Below, piece after piece: positions 17,101-32,100 of a DNA stretch of 60,000 nucleotides (positions are counted from its first letter, which is position 1; the number at the start of each line of letters is the position of its first letter). Under the pieces are notes generated by a model that searched no databases, had not been told where the DNA came from, and worked only from the letters and a program-made list of their open reading frames with translations. The stretch comes from Tubulanus polymorphus (taxonomy: Eukaryota > Nemertea > Palaeonemertea > Tubulaniformes > Tubulanidae). Both the position numbers and the translations under genes were made by a program. The stretch lies in contig NC_134033.1 in NCBI RefSeq assembly GCF_964204645.1, positions 11,741,155-11,801,154 of the forward strand, in the 5' to 3' direction.

Positions 17101-20100
17101 TGGACATCCAGTTATAGCTAGAAAATGAGGGAACACCGTTCTTAGTACACTGTACAGTTTGTTCACTTTTCATAGGGATGAGTTAAACAGTTTTTTTGAG
17201 GGTAACACAATATCGTTTGAACTTTGAAATGAAACTGGCCCCTAATAATATACCAAACAATGGTACAATTGTTACCATATTCTGTGCGTCTTTTGCAGAT
17301 GAAAATCATTTGTATCTTATAAGCAGCTATCGCATCATAAAAAGCTCAATAAACATATCTTTCTATTACAGAGAGCGTCAATGTCGATCAAGTGTAAGAA
17401 ATGAAATTTGAAGGTTTCGATACAGGCCAGACTTTAAAGGTACTTACGCAAACAAACCGCTGATTTAGTAAGGTTGTAACCGGGAGGACATCCATCCGGT
17501 TTTGGAATACATTTGCCCCCAAGCTGTACCTGGTCCGAATGACAATTCATACGTGCTACAAGAATAAATTGTGTATCAATTATGTGGCAACATCGTGGAT
17601 TCAACTTGTGGCAAGTGAAAAATCACCAGATACGACCCCGATTCCTTCTGTACTCAGAATCGTACTCAGAATAAGTATATCAATTCACGGTGAAAATCAA
17701 ACGGAGTAGAAAAATCAATATAAATGATGTGTGTTGTATTCGTGTTAAATGCATTCATTAATCAATTCGTTGTTGTGGAACGAAACTAATTCTACTTACA
17801 GAAACATTCTTTCTGATAAAGAATCATTCCTTTTGGACACCCGACAACTGTAACGATGATAACGTTAAAGATGTGACAAGGTAACAATTAAATTGGAAAT
17901 ACCCCCTTCCAAATAAAGATACTTACATTTACACTTCTTGTTTTTGATCTTGTATCCAGGTTTACAAACTAAAGAGCTGGCTGTGAGAATGATAATACAC
18001 ATGTTAGAATATTCCGCTTATGAATTAGGCGTTTTCGTTAGAACCGACGAGATGAACTTACAACAGAATTTCTTGGTTCTCCACGATTTCACGGGTAATT
18101 GTGTATCATTGCAGTTTTTCTCCAAAGCATTCAACGCCGAACATACCTATCAAAAATAAGTATCGACCATGCACAGCTCATTACGAATAGAGCCTAGTTA
18201 TCTAATTGATAATCAAAATTGGACTTAATAGTTCGTTTCATGGCCGTAAGTACAGGGGGCAAGTCACCCAATACCAAAGAAATATTTTAAATAGGGTTTT
18301 TTAAACAGCGAAATCAGTGCATAGCAAACAACATGTCTACAGATAGGGGCCTACGTGGTAGGTGGAATTTACATAAATACATATATAATTCATATAATCA
18401 AAATGCGACACGGGGATTACATGATTTATAAAAAGAGGGATTAAACTTGTTAGATGGGGAAAACATCTTAAAATTTTTGTGTATTGATTATCGGAAAAAA
18501 GACAATATATCGATCTGTGAAGGCTATCATTTTTCCAAAGGGCTAGAATCGTTCTTTTTTGATATTTGATATTTCTCAAATGAAAACGCGTTAGGAAGAA
18601 TCGCAAAATAGAAAATCTAATTCAAATTTTACCCGTTTTTGTTGATTTTCCTTCTTATTTTCCTGACAGACGAACGATTCGCACAGTCGGTAAACATCGT
18701 CAGATTTGATGCGTTTGTCCTTTATACATTCGGCGAATGGACCCGTTTTATCGAGTATATAACCACAGTATTTGTTAGTCTTGACAAGTTGCTGCAATTT
18801 CCTATCGCATTTAGGTGGAACGGCGCACCTTCGATTGATAGAAAATAAAACGCTCACAAAATATCATTCGATTCGAAAACAACTAGTGAAAACTTGTACG
18901 TATTACAAAGAAATTAACTGCGATTTTGATACACGCTGTAGAAATAAGAACATACTTTTTATTGGGATTATCGGAATTGTCCTCGACTATGAAATGCGAG
19001 GCGGGCATCTTTGGTTCGGACGACTTGATGACGTCGTCGTCTTTATTGCCGTTGCAATTTCCACAGAGTCCGATCATTTTGCCTGATAACGAAATCACGA
19101 AAGTATTCAAGGGATATTAAAGCAGAAGTAAGTCGATAATAGAATAGCAGAGCCGTGGTCTTAAATAGCAGGGTTAGTGGTTTATAAATATCGAGTTGTA
19201 GGATAAGCAATACATGTAGAACTAATGAGCTTAGACTGGTCATTGGTTGTTTGATTGGCTATTGGACCAAAATGAGAGAAACCAGCAATATATAAATCTA
19301 CTCATATCCACCTACCTGAATATTTCTTGGGCGTGTAAACTTTGAGATCGTTATCGCCGTCAAACATGACCGACACCCCGCAGTTATTTTCCACTACGAC
19401 GAACTGCTTGGATTTGGTGACGGATATATATGGGTGTATGTTCTCTATCGGTCCACTCGGCGCTGCAAACTTATCTCCGTTTTCAACCTGACCATTGAAA
19501 AAGATCATTTTAAAAGAAATCAGTACGGAATTGTATTCGAACTGCTCGTTTAGTGGAAATATTACGCGCAACCGGTCTAGTCAGGCAGGGTATCAGGCCA
19601 CAGTTGCGCATTTAGAATAAAGGGCAGGCAACTCACTAGAATTTGTTTGTTTTTCATGATTCGGATCGTGGTACCCATCATACTGACGTCAACAAGACGC
19701 GGACTGTTGGTGCTAGCTCCCGGGTGTTTCTCGGTCTTAACTTCGATGTTAAATGAACACTGGTCACTTGTCGTCACCGCCGTCGATTTGGAAAGAGTGT
19801 ATTTACACTCCCCGGTGAAATCGTACGTGTACTTATCGTAAGATACATATTGTTTACCGCCTTGTATATGACAGAAGCACTTATCTGTTGAAAAATGAGT
19901 AACATGAAAAATAACTTGAACATATATTGACACCTGGAGGAAAAGATTCGAGAGTTCTTTCGGTTATATTCCACCACGGTTATAAATGAACGAACCTTAA
20001 TTATACACCTTTTCATCATTATAACAGTGGGACCTCGTTATAACTAATTCGGATACCGGCGATTCATCGGATATATCAAATGTTAAATTGTGTCCCAAGT

Positions 20101-23100
20101 ATGAAATTTCATTTATTTACTGGGTCCCATGAGTTTCGTTGTAACGAGGTTCCACTGTAGTAACATATCTTCTTAAAGTATCAGCACATTTTGCCAAGCA
20201 ATTTGTTGGTATTCATATTGTAGTAGAGTGTGCCTACCTTTCAGTGGTTTATCGCTACCACATGAAAACCAGGAAAACGTGCTCTTCTTTTTACGCAGGA
20301 ACGTCTTTTCGTCCGCTGCGCCGGTTGATTTTTTCGACATGAAACATGTTTTCATTTTCGTATCGTAGACGATGCTGTCGCATTTGAACTGTTCGGAAGT
20401 GATGCACAAAATCGTACAGGCGGCGTGCGACCCGATCCGCAGCGTCTGGTCAAACTTTCCGACTTTATACTGCCAACCGGCGGCCGATTTTACTTCCAGT
20501 TTATCGCCTAAAGGGATAGATAAAGGTCCACCGTGAATAAAATACGTCAATCGTTAGTAGAAGTCTACTGCACATTCTTAACGATTGTTTACTTACAAAC
20601 GCATGTTCTTCCAACGATTCTCTCGTTCTTTGCGCATCTCATGGCCAAAACTAGAACAAACGACGATATGAAGACAGAACATACTTGGCATTGAAATGAA
20701 ATGTAGATGGGAATATGAAGAAATTTTCACCTCTTCTGTGAAGAGATACGCACAATATGCTTAAATACTAAAAGTTTACCACAAGTTTATACTACAAGTT
20801 TATGCTAAAGTCCTTTTTAAGTCGTTTAATAATATTGTGGGATTTTACAATTAATGTCTCATCTCGGGTATCGTGATCCACTGATTCATTACGTTTGAGC
20901 TGTACGTCTTTTCCTTTTCTATCCCGAGTGTATTCCAATGGTTTTTACTTACGGGATAGAGTCACATTCTCGACACGTATAGCTGTATTCGACAATGAAG
21001 TGTTACTGATAACCATGAAATTTGAAGTGGTTGTCAACATGGATAGTTCACTAGAAGGCACAGCGCTTAGCATTACTACGTTTACTCCTGCCTGCCAAAG
21101 TTCCGATCCTTTCTCGAGTGCTGTGTCAATTTTTACAGTTTTCCCACTACGAAATATAATCATGGCATTAAATGTTTGCATCAATAACTATGTGAATGCA
21201 TCATTATACACGTTTGTATAAATACGAATTCACATTCAATGTTTCCTAAAATCTCAACTCGGGAATCTACCTGCTGATGACCACCAATACAGTCGGTACG
21301 TTTTTACGCCTGCCAAACTTGTCACTGATCACGTGTTTTTTTATTTCTTCGAAGGCAGCTGTGATGTTAGGTTGATGGCCGGTTTGCTTTACGGCATCCT
21401 TCGACTTGCCATTGACGCACTGACTCGTTTCACACGTCAATAGATTAGTAACGATCCTTAGGTCTTTACAGTACACTGCCGTAGCTAAGTGCATTCCCAT
21501 CTTGCTGACCTATTTTATTGCGGAATCAAAGAAATTGAGCTTAAATAAAATTTTCCACGTAATGATTTCGATTCGACGTATTCGACAATTAGTGGAAATT
21601 GAAACGGGCTTCGGGATGAAAATTAGCCTGCATGCTTTTAGACATTTCTCGGATTTGCAACTGAATTGAAATGAATATATATTTCAATATTAGCCCTTGT
21701 AGCTTACCCTCCAAGCCAATGTTACAATGTTGAAAGTTCATGTCCCGCAGCCTACCTTAACATGTTCAATAATTTCTAAGAACAGTCTGGACATCGTGTC
21801 GAACTGAGGTGGCAAGCTTCCCGATGATACGTCCAACATCACGATTACATCTACTTTTCCATTAACTGCATTAGCAATTAAATACATCACGTCGTCAATT
21901 AAGGCCGTTATACCTTAGAAAAAAACCCCACCTTACTCGGTCGGGATTTGACCATAAACATTTTAGAGTTCACTGGACACTTGTTTAGAACCACGTTTAG
22001 GAAAAATAAAGATATTTTTTCGCAAAAGGTCTTAGTAGAATTCACCGAATTGACCGGTACCGAGAGTAAGGCCACGTTTAGGAAAAAATAAATATACTTT
22101 TTGCCAATAGGTCTTAGTAGAATTCACCGAATTGACCGGTACCGAGAGTAAGGTTGAGTCTACAGTAGTAAGATCGAAAAACGTTTTTAAAGATCAAACG
22201 AAATAACGCACCGATGCAAACTCCATCTTTGAATTCCATATGACCGGGACACTTGCATTCGTACGAGCCATCTTTGTTTTTACACTTTGCTCCTTTCGGG
22301 CACACATTCTTCAATTGACATTCATCAACGTCTGTTCGATTCAATAGAATACCGATAATAATTAGACAATCACAATTAGAGTACCAGCATCGCTATTGCA
22401 GCACTGCAGCAATCTTTGCTCGTTAAAACCAATTTCAATGATTACTATACGTCCTACGTACCACTGAATAGAAAATATCTTATATATTTGTTTACCTTGT
22501 CTATATATGTTGACAATGTTTGGAATCGGAGGAAATTTCGATCATGTAAAACTGACGATTTAGTCATGTCATATATGGTGTACTGGTAGCCAAATACTTT
22601 TATTCGAGGTTAAAAACTTACCCTCACACGACTTTGCGGTGGACAGCGACTTCGTCGAGTTCGTTGACGATTTCCCGCCGAAGACCTTTGGGGCCACCTT
22701 GCCCAGGTCACAATTCGAGTCTTGAAAAAAAAGAGATGAACAAACTATGAAAATTCTGTGTCGGTTTGAGGAGCATAAACGTGCTATTGATGTTGACATA
22801 CAAAGGAATAACGGGAACGCACACCTTGAACAAACTGAATGATGAATCTCGACATGAATAGGGTGATGTCCGTTATTTTCAGGTGGTGGTAGAATACTGA
22901 AGAAATTATCTGTTTGTAGAAAACCGTTTCGACAGTCGAGAACGCGATCATATACACGCGCGCTATACGTGACAATCTGTTCATTTCGGCCGCTGCCGAG
23001 TCCTGTGCCTCCGAAGCACCAGAACCGATAACTAAAACTATCTAGAAAGAATAGATCATTATTCAAGATTAATGTCGGACCATTTCACATCTGGGCTCTG

Positions 23101-26100
23101 TGTTCGACTTATCATTTTCGAATCCTCGCAGAGTCAAATTTTAGGCGAGAACCATAGAACTATTCATACTTGTTTAGAAGACGGCTTTGTACCAACGGAG
23201 AAGACCTTCGTTCGGATAGTATGGATTACAGAACCGATATTTGGTGGTTCCTGGCGACTCCGGACGACTTTTATAACGTTCAAGGCTTCGTCTTCATTCT
23301 GAAATCCAACGACAATATCAACATATTTCACAAATCGTTATCGTGTATGTTAACGTCGATACATCCATCTTGACATGAATAGGATCGCCGACATTACTTA
23401 CTGCTATATCTTTATTTACAGTTAGTGCCTTATCCGAGAATGTCACTAAAGTCAGACGGACCATCTTAGGACCAACGTCTAGTTTTTGCACAACCCTTGA
23501 AGCTAGGTCCTTAGCATTTTCGAGGATAGTCCAGGAAACTTCTTTCGATACGTCAATGACTATGACAACGTGCAACTTCATCGACACTACAATGGATTTA
23601 TGCACATCTATCGTTTTATTAAATCATTAAGAAGAGAAAAGAAGTTCTATCCAATTAATGAATATTTTACCGATGCATCCTTGTTTTGGGCTAAGTTTGA
23701 GGAGGCTGCTACAAGGACAGGCGAATGATCCTGGTAGGTTTTTACACGTCCCTCCGCGGTGGCATGGGTTACTGCCAAGACATTCGTCAATATCTATTTT
23801 AAGAGTGAAAGTATACCAGTTTATAATTGTGTTGTCTTTAGGTCTTTTAAACGATTTAGTATTTTCGACAATAGGCCTATACATTAACATTTCTGTGTTC
23901 AAATTCAAAGATAGAGCATATCGGCCAAAGCGAGTGCCAAAGGCAGTAATTAAAAGTGGATTTTGGAGTTCTTTTCAAAGAATTTACAAAATTATATCTC
24001 TAGACATGGTATATCTCGGTACTTTCAAAATTCTCAAACGTTCACAAACGATGAAATTGGTAACTCAGCACTTCACTCACCGTGACAAGATGAAGAAGTA
24101 CTGGTTCCATTCTTTTTCGCCATGGAGTAACCAAATTTCTTGCATTTATACGTATCTGAAAAAAGTCAAAATGTTAAAGAAGCATGGTTCGTGATCATGG
24201 GGTACCGGTATTTGCCCTGGGTACAGTTTCCTCGCTTACCAGTGAAAATACGTTTGAAGATCGTTACTGACTTTCTAATCCAGACGTCGGTCTGAAGAGA
24301 TGAACTTGATATGACGTTTAGGATCGGTAACCATTTTATAAGGATGTTTGCTTCGGATGCGATGGAGACAGTGTACATGCGAACCTAACACATTAACGAT
24401 TTAAAAAGAAAGTTGAATAAAGAGCTTGATAATGAACAATTGATGAAAGGCAAACACAGTTCCTAGTTTTGGGGCAACTTACTAAATCCCGTTGGGGAAA
24501 ATTCACATAGATTTCAGGCATGAATTCATACAAGCAAGCACGCGCTACCTTCGCAAATACATCGCGCTTGGTTCATTATTATATCCCAACTTGAAGAAAT
24601 CATTCACTAACCTTCATATCATACAATTTTTTAAGTTCATCCATCACTCGTATTCTGTCATTATCGATACCTGCTCCTATGTAGAGCAGAACCTTTTTGG
24701 CTTTGACTCGATGGCCGCCTGATGTCAGTGCAATTCTAGCACTTTTTACGCAGGCCTGGAGGGACCTATTCGATGGCTTTTTGTTCAAACTTTCCTCAAC
24801 TTTCGATTCAGCGCAACTGTAGTCGTTGCAGTCTTTTAATTTGTTGGCAATGACTGGTGGAGACTGGCACAGAATCGTAGTTTCCCTAAAGGATTCGGCT
24901 TTGAATGGCAGGGCGGCGACAATTACGCCAAACACTTTGAGAATGATCTTAAATCCGTTTTCTTCACTCATAGATTGAAGCTTAACAGTGCTGTCAAGAA
25001 TGATTGCCATATCAACGGCACCACTAAGGCGAACTAGAATTATAGAGGTAAATATTGTAACATAACGGATCGTTATAAAACCGCCTCTTCATTAGCTGTG
25101 CACATAACTATTAAGCCCCATACATACCTTTTGGGAACGTTACGTTGTCTGGAAGACTTATATTTGGCTGGATAGTGATCCTACTTGTATTCCCAACAGT
25201 GACTCTTAGTGAAATAGTGGTTTGTTCACCAATGTTTTCAGCGACCTCGTGAATTATCCCTTGAGGTGTAGTATTATTATCAGGTGATACGATTGATGTA
25301 CTTGATGATGGTTCAATGCACTGGGTAGTTTTAATGTCCCAGGTAGCCCTTACATTTTGACACTTACAGGATGAGATCTGCATATCATACAAGGCCGTAG
25401 ACGGACAAGGCTGACACTTGTTCATAAGATCGATAAAGTTTGGGGCGTTACAGACACATTTGTGATTCTTCAAGCTGAAACCATTCTTACAGATACACTG
25501 CCCACCAACAGAACTAGAGTATTTTGGGCAGATGCATTTACCATACTCGTCTAAGACCATATTGCCGGAACATGAAGACGGAACACATGACGTAATCTTC
25601 GGGTTATACATTTCTCCATTTGGACAAGATGTACAAGTGCCATTCTTGGTGTATTTGGGAGGAACGCATTCGCAAACACGCTTGAAACTATTCATCTCAT
25701 AGCCATCATTGCATTTGCACAGCATTGTTTCTGGGTCTTCGACCGAATGGCAGGGGCAGACACATTCACCTTTTTTCAACTGCTTGTTTCCTAAGCAAAT
25801 GCATTTCTTAAGAGATGAAATATATATCGCACCAGCGGGGCATTTCATTACACATTGGTTGTCAACTGCGAACTGGCCAGGAGGACAGATGATGATTGGT
25901 GAGGTTTGGGTTATCTTCTTTGTCGTTGTAGATATCTGATGTATATCCTCCGGTACACACTTCCCAGTATTTAAATCAAATATTTTTCCAGGTGGGCATG
26001 TAATAGATGGTGATTCAGTTGTTGAAAAAGATTCCGGCGTTTTGCATTTATTAGATACTGGATCAAATATTTGCTCAGGCTTACACATTACTGCAGCCAT

Positions 26101-29100
26101 ATCCGTTGTCCCAGAAGATGGGGATATGCTTGTTGGTCCCGGATGAACAGTTGTTACGGTTCTTGAATGCGTTGTTTGTATACTTAGTTGACAGGTTTCA
26201 GTTGATGTGTTGAATGTTTGTCCAGGAGGACAGGTAACACCTACCGGTGTAGTCGCCATAGTTTTACACGTATTCGATACAGGATCGAGTGTTTCTCCGG
26301 GTTTACATGTTACAACAGAAGAGGGTCCACTAGTTGTCGTTATTTGTTTGCACGTGTTTGTTGCACTGTCCCAAACTGATTTTCCATCGACACATTTGCA
26401 CATTTTTGTAGAACTATCGGACTGAGAACCCGTAACGCACGGAACGCATTTCTTTTGTGAATTGATATATTTAGGCGCCTTACAACTACACTTCTCTTTT
26501 TCAAGAATGAATCCATTTGAACAAACGCAAGCACCTCCATTCGGCATCGAACCGCTAGGGCAAACACATTTACCAGTTCCATCTCGGAACTTGCCACCCT
26601 TACAAGGATTCGGCTTACACGAGTGGCTGGCTTGGTCATATTGCTGACCTTTAGGGCATGTTTTACATCGTCCATTCTGTAGGTATTTCGGCTGATCACA
26701 TTTGCAAACCTTATCAACGGCGTTCATTTCAAAACCATTCTGACACTTGCAATCCGCGGATGCAGGATCGTATTTGGAATTTTGTGGACATTCGCACTTG
26801 TTATTTTTCTCGACCATTACACTAGAACATTCACACTTCGTTTTCAGTGAGTTGAAAACCATCTTCTGGTCCTTACATACGCATTCATTGTTTTTCGCAA
26901 CCATACCCGCTGGACATGGTTCTTTCGTTGGTCCTGAAGTTGGGGCTATACTCGTCGGTCCAGGGTGACCGGTTGTTGCAGATTCTGGAGGAGTGGTTTG
27001 TGTGCTCGATTGACAGGTCTCAGTCGCTGTGTTGAATGTTTGTCCAGGAGGACAGGTAACACCTACCGGTGTAGTCGCCATAGTTTTACACGTATTCGAT
27101 ACAGGATCGAGTGTTTCTCCGGGTTTACATGTTACAACAGAAGAGGGTCCACTAGTTGTCGTTATTTGTTTGCACGTGTTTGTTGCACTGTCCCAAACTG
27201 ATTTTCCATCGACACATTTGCACATTTTTGTAGATTTATCGAATTGAGAACCCGTAACGCACGCAACGCATTTCTTCTGTAAATTGATATATTTAGGCGC
27301 CTTACAGCTACATTTCTCATTTTCAAGAATGAATCCATTTGAGCAAATGCAAGCACCTCCTCTCGGCATCGAACCGCTAGGGCAAACACATTTACCAGTT
27401 CCATCTCGGAACTTGCCACCCTTACAAGGATTCGGCTTACACGAGTGGCTGGCTTGGTCATATTGCTGACCTTTAGGGCATGTTTTACATTGTCCATTCT
27501 GAAGGTATTTCGGCTGATCACATTTGCAAACCTTATCAACGGCGTTCATTTGGAAACCATTCTGACACTTGCAATCCGCGGATGCAGGATCGTATTTGGA
27601 ATTTTGTGGACATTCGCACTTGTTATTTTTCTCGACCATTACACTAGAACATTCACACTTCGTTTTCAGTGAGTTGAAAACCATCTTCTGGTCCTTACAT
27701 ACGCATTCATTGTTTTTCGCAACCATACCCGCTGGACATGGTTCTTTCGTTGGTCCTGAAGTTGGGGCTATACTCGTCGGTTCTGGATGATCGGTTGTTG
27801 CAGATTCTGTATGAGTGATTTGTGTACTCGGTTGACAGGTCTCAGTCGCTGTGTTGAATGTTTGTCCAGGAGGACAGGTAACACCTACCGGTGTAGTCGC
27901 CATAGTTTTACACGTATTCGATACAGGATCGAGTGTTTCTCCGGGTTTACATGTTACAACAGAAGAGGGTCCACTAGTTGTCGTTATTTGTTTGCACGTG
28001 TTTGTTGCACTGTCCCAAACTGATTTTCCATCGACACATTTGCACATTTTTGTAGAACTATCGAACTGAGAACCCGTAACGCACGGAACGCATTTCTTTT
28101 GTGAATTGATATATTTAGGCGCCTTACAACTACACTTCTCTTTTTCAAGAATGAATCCATTTGAACAAACGCAAGCACCTCCTCTCGGCATCGAACCGCT
28201 AGGGCAAACACATTTACCAGTTCCATCTCGGAACTTGCCACCCTTACAAGGATTCGGCTTACACGAGTGGCTGGCTTGGTCATATTGCTGACCTTTAGGG
28301 CATGTTTTACATTGTCCATTCTGAAGGTATTTCGGCTGATCACATTTGCAAACTTTATCAACGGCGTTCATTTGGAAACCATTCTGACACTTGCAATCCG
28401 CGGATGCAGGATCGTATTTAGAATTCTTTGGACATTCGCATTTACTATTTTTCTCGACCATTACACCAGAACATTCACACTTCTTTTTCAGCGAGTTAAA
28501 AACCATCTTCTGGTCCTTACACGCGCATTCATTGTTTTTCGCAACCATACCTGCTGGACATGGTTCTTTCGTTGGTCCTGAAGTTGGGGCTATACTCGTC
28601 GGTCCAGGGTGACCGGTTGTTGCAGATTCTGGAGGAGTGGTTTGTGTGCTCGATTGACAGGTCTCAGTCGCTGTGTTGAATGTTTGTCCAGGAGGACAGG
28701 TAACACCTACCGGTGTAGTCGCCATAGTTTTACACGTATTCGATACAGGATCGAGTGTTTCTCCGGGTTTACATGTTACAACAGAAGAGGGTCCACTAGT
28801 TGTCGTTATTTGTTTGCACGTGTTTGTTGCACTGTCCCAAACTGATTTTCCATCGACACATTTGCACATTTTTGTAGATTTATCGAATTGAGAACCCGTA
28901 ACGCACGCAACGCATTTCTTCTGTAAATTGATATATTTAGGCGCCTTACAGCTACATTTCTCATTTTCAAGAATGAATCCATTTGAGCAAATGCAAGCAC
29001 CTCCTCTCGGCATCGAACCGCTAGGGCAAACACATTTACCAGTTCCATCTCGGAACTTGCCACCCTTACAAGGATTCGGCTTACACGAGTGGCTGGCTTG

Positions 29101-32100
29101 GTCATATTGCTGACCTTTAGGGCATGTTTTACATTGTCCATTCTGAAGGTATTTCGGCTGATCACATTTGCAAACCTTATCAACGGCGTTCATTTGGAAA
29201 CCATTCTGACACTTGCAATCCGCGGATGCAGGATCGTATTTGGAATTTTGTGGACATTCGCACTTGTTATTTTTCTCGACCATTACACTAGAACATTCAC
29301 ACTTCGTTTTCAGTGAGTTGAAAACCATCTTCTGGTCCTTACATACGCATTCATTGTTTTTCGCAACCATACCCGCTGGACATGGTTCTTTCGTTGGTCC
29401 TGAAGTTGGGGCTATACTCGTCGGTTCTGGATGATCGGTTGTTGCAGATTCTGTATGAGTGATTTGTGTACTCGGTTGACAGGTCTCAGTCGCTGTGTTG
29501 AATGTTTGTCCAGGAGGACAGGTAACACCTACCGGTGTAGTCGCCATAGTTTTACACGTATTCGATACAGGATCGAGTGTTTCTCCGGGTTTACATGTTA
29601 CAACAGAAGAGGGTCCACTAGTTGTCGTTATTTGTTTGCACGTGTTTGTTGCACTGTCCCAAACTGATTTTCCATCGACACATTTGCACATTTTTGTAGA
29701 ACTATCGAACTGAGAACCCGTAACGCACGGAACGCATTTATTTTGTGAATTGATATATTTAGGCGCCTTACAACTACACTTCTCTTTTTCAAGAATGAAT
29801 CCATTTGAACAAACGCAAGCACCTCCTCTCGGCATCGAACCGCTAGGGCAAACACATTTACCAGTTCCATCTCGGAACTTGCCACCCTTACAAGGATTCG
29901 GCTTACACGAGTGGCTGGCTTGGTCATATTGCTGACCTTTAGGGCATGTTTTACATTGTCCATTCTGAAGGTATTTCGGCTGATCACATTTGCAAACCTT
30001 ATCAACGGCGTTCATTTGGAAACCATTCTGACACTTGCAATCCGCGGATGCAGGATCGTATTTGGAATTTTGTGGACATTCGCACTTGTTATTTTTCTCG
30101 ACCATTACACTAGAACATTCACACTTCGTTTTCAGTGAGTTGAAAACCATCTTCTGGTCCTTACATACGCATTCATTGTTTTTCGCAACCATACCCGCTG
30201 GACATGGTTCTTTCGTTGGTCCTGAAGTTGGGGCTATACTCGTCGGTTCTGGATGATCGGTTGTTGCAGATTCTGTATGAGTGATTTGTGTACTCGGTTG
30301 ACAGGTCTCAGTCGCTGTGTTGAATGTTTGTCCAGGAGGACAGGTAACACCTACCGGTGTAGTCGCCATAGTTTTACACGTATTCGATACAGGATCGAGT
30401 GTTTCTCCGGGTTTACATGTTACACCAGAAGAGGGTCCACTAGTTGTCGTTATTTGTTTGCACGTGTTTGTTGCACTGTCCCAAACTGATTTTCCATCGA
30501 CACATTTGCACATTTTTGTAGAACTATCGAACTGAGAACCCGTAACGCACGGAACGCATTTCTTTTGTGAATTGATATATTTAGGCGCCTTACAGCTACA
30601 TTTCTCATTTTCAAGAATGAATCCATTTGAGCAAATGCAAGCACCTCCTCTCGGCATCGAACCGCTAGGGCAAACACATTTACCAGTTCCATCTCGGAAC
30701 TTGCCACCCTTACAAGGATTCGGCTTACACGAGTGGCTGGCTTGGTCATATTGCTGACCTTTAGGGCATGTTTTACATTGTCCATTCTGAAGGTATTTCG
30801 GCTGATCACATTTGCAAACTTTATCAACGGCGTTCATTTGGAAACCATTCTGACACTTGCAATCCGCGGATGCTGGATCGTATTTAGAATTCTTTGGACA
30901 TTCGCATTTACTATTTTTCTCGACCATTACACCAGAACATTCACACTTCTTTTTCAGCGAGTTAAAAACCATCTTCTGGTCCTTACACGCGCATTCATTG
31001 TTTTTCGCAACCATACCTGCTGGACATGGTTCTTTCGTTGGTCCTGAAGTTGGGGCTATACTCGTCGGTCCAGGGTGACCGGTTGTTGCAGATTCTGGAG
31101 GAGTGGTTTGTGTGCTCGATTGACAGGTCTCAGTCGCTGTGTTGAATGTTTGTCCAGGAGGACAGGTAACACCTACCGGTGTAGTCGCCATAGTTTTACA
31201 CGTATTCGATACAGGATCGAGTGTTTCTCCGGGTTTACATGTTACAACAGAAGAGGGTCCACTAGTTGTCGTTATTTGTTTGCACGTGTTTGTTGCACTG
31301 TCCCAAACTGATTTTCCATCGACACATTTGCACATTTTTGTAGAACTATCGAACTGAGAACCCGTAACGCACGCAACGCATTTCTTCTGTAAATTGATAT
31401 ATTTAGGCGCCTTACAGCTACATTTCTCATTTTCAAGAATGAATCCATTTGAGCAAATGCAAGCACCTCCTCTCGGCATCGAACCGCTAGGGCAAACACA
31501 TTTACCAGTTCCATCTCGGAACTTGCCACCCTTACAAGGATTCGGCTTACACGAGTGGCTGGCTTGGTCATATTGCTGACCTTTAGGGCATGTTTTACAT
31601 TGTCCATTCTGAAGGTATTTCGGCTGATCACATTTGCAAACCCTATCAACGGCGTTCATTTCAAAACCATTCTGACACTTGCAATCCGCGGATGCAGGAT
31701 CGTATTTGGAATTTTGTGGACATTCGCACTTGTTATTTTTCTCTACCATTACACCCGAACATTCGCATTTCTGATTTTGTGAGTTATAAACCATATTCGA
31801 GTCTTTACATTCACATTTACCATTTCGTTCAACCATACCCTTTTTACACTTTGCAGTCGTTGTTGTTGCAGGCTGCTTCGTTGTTTCAGTGGTCGGTGCT
31901 GGGCCTGCCGACGTTGTAACTGGTGGACTAGTCGTTGTCTTTTCGGGACTTGGAGGTGACGTTTTTGGTGTGGATTTCGTTGTCATTTGTCCACAAGTAT
32001 TCGTCGCACTATCCCACGTCGCTTTCCCGTCGCATTTACACATTTTTGTCGTTTGGTCAAACGTAGATCCAGAGACACATGATGTGCACTTGTTCGTCTT

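Noticed and set aside
22569-23066. 165-aa minus-strand frame overlapping the second vWA
   Set aside because: Wrong frame; the vWA frame in the same exon (IVLVIGSGASEAQD) joins both neighbours in phase.
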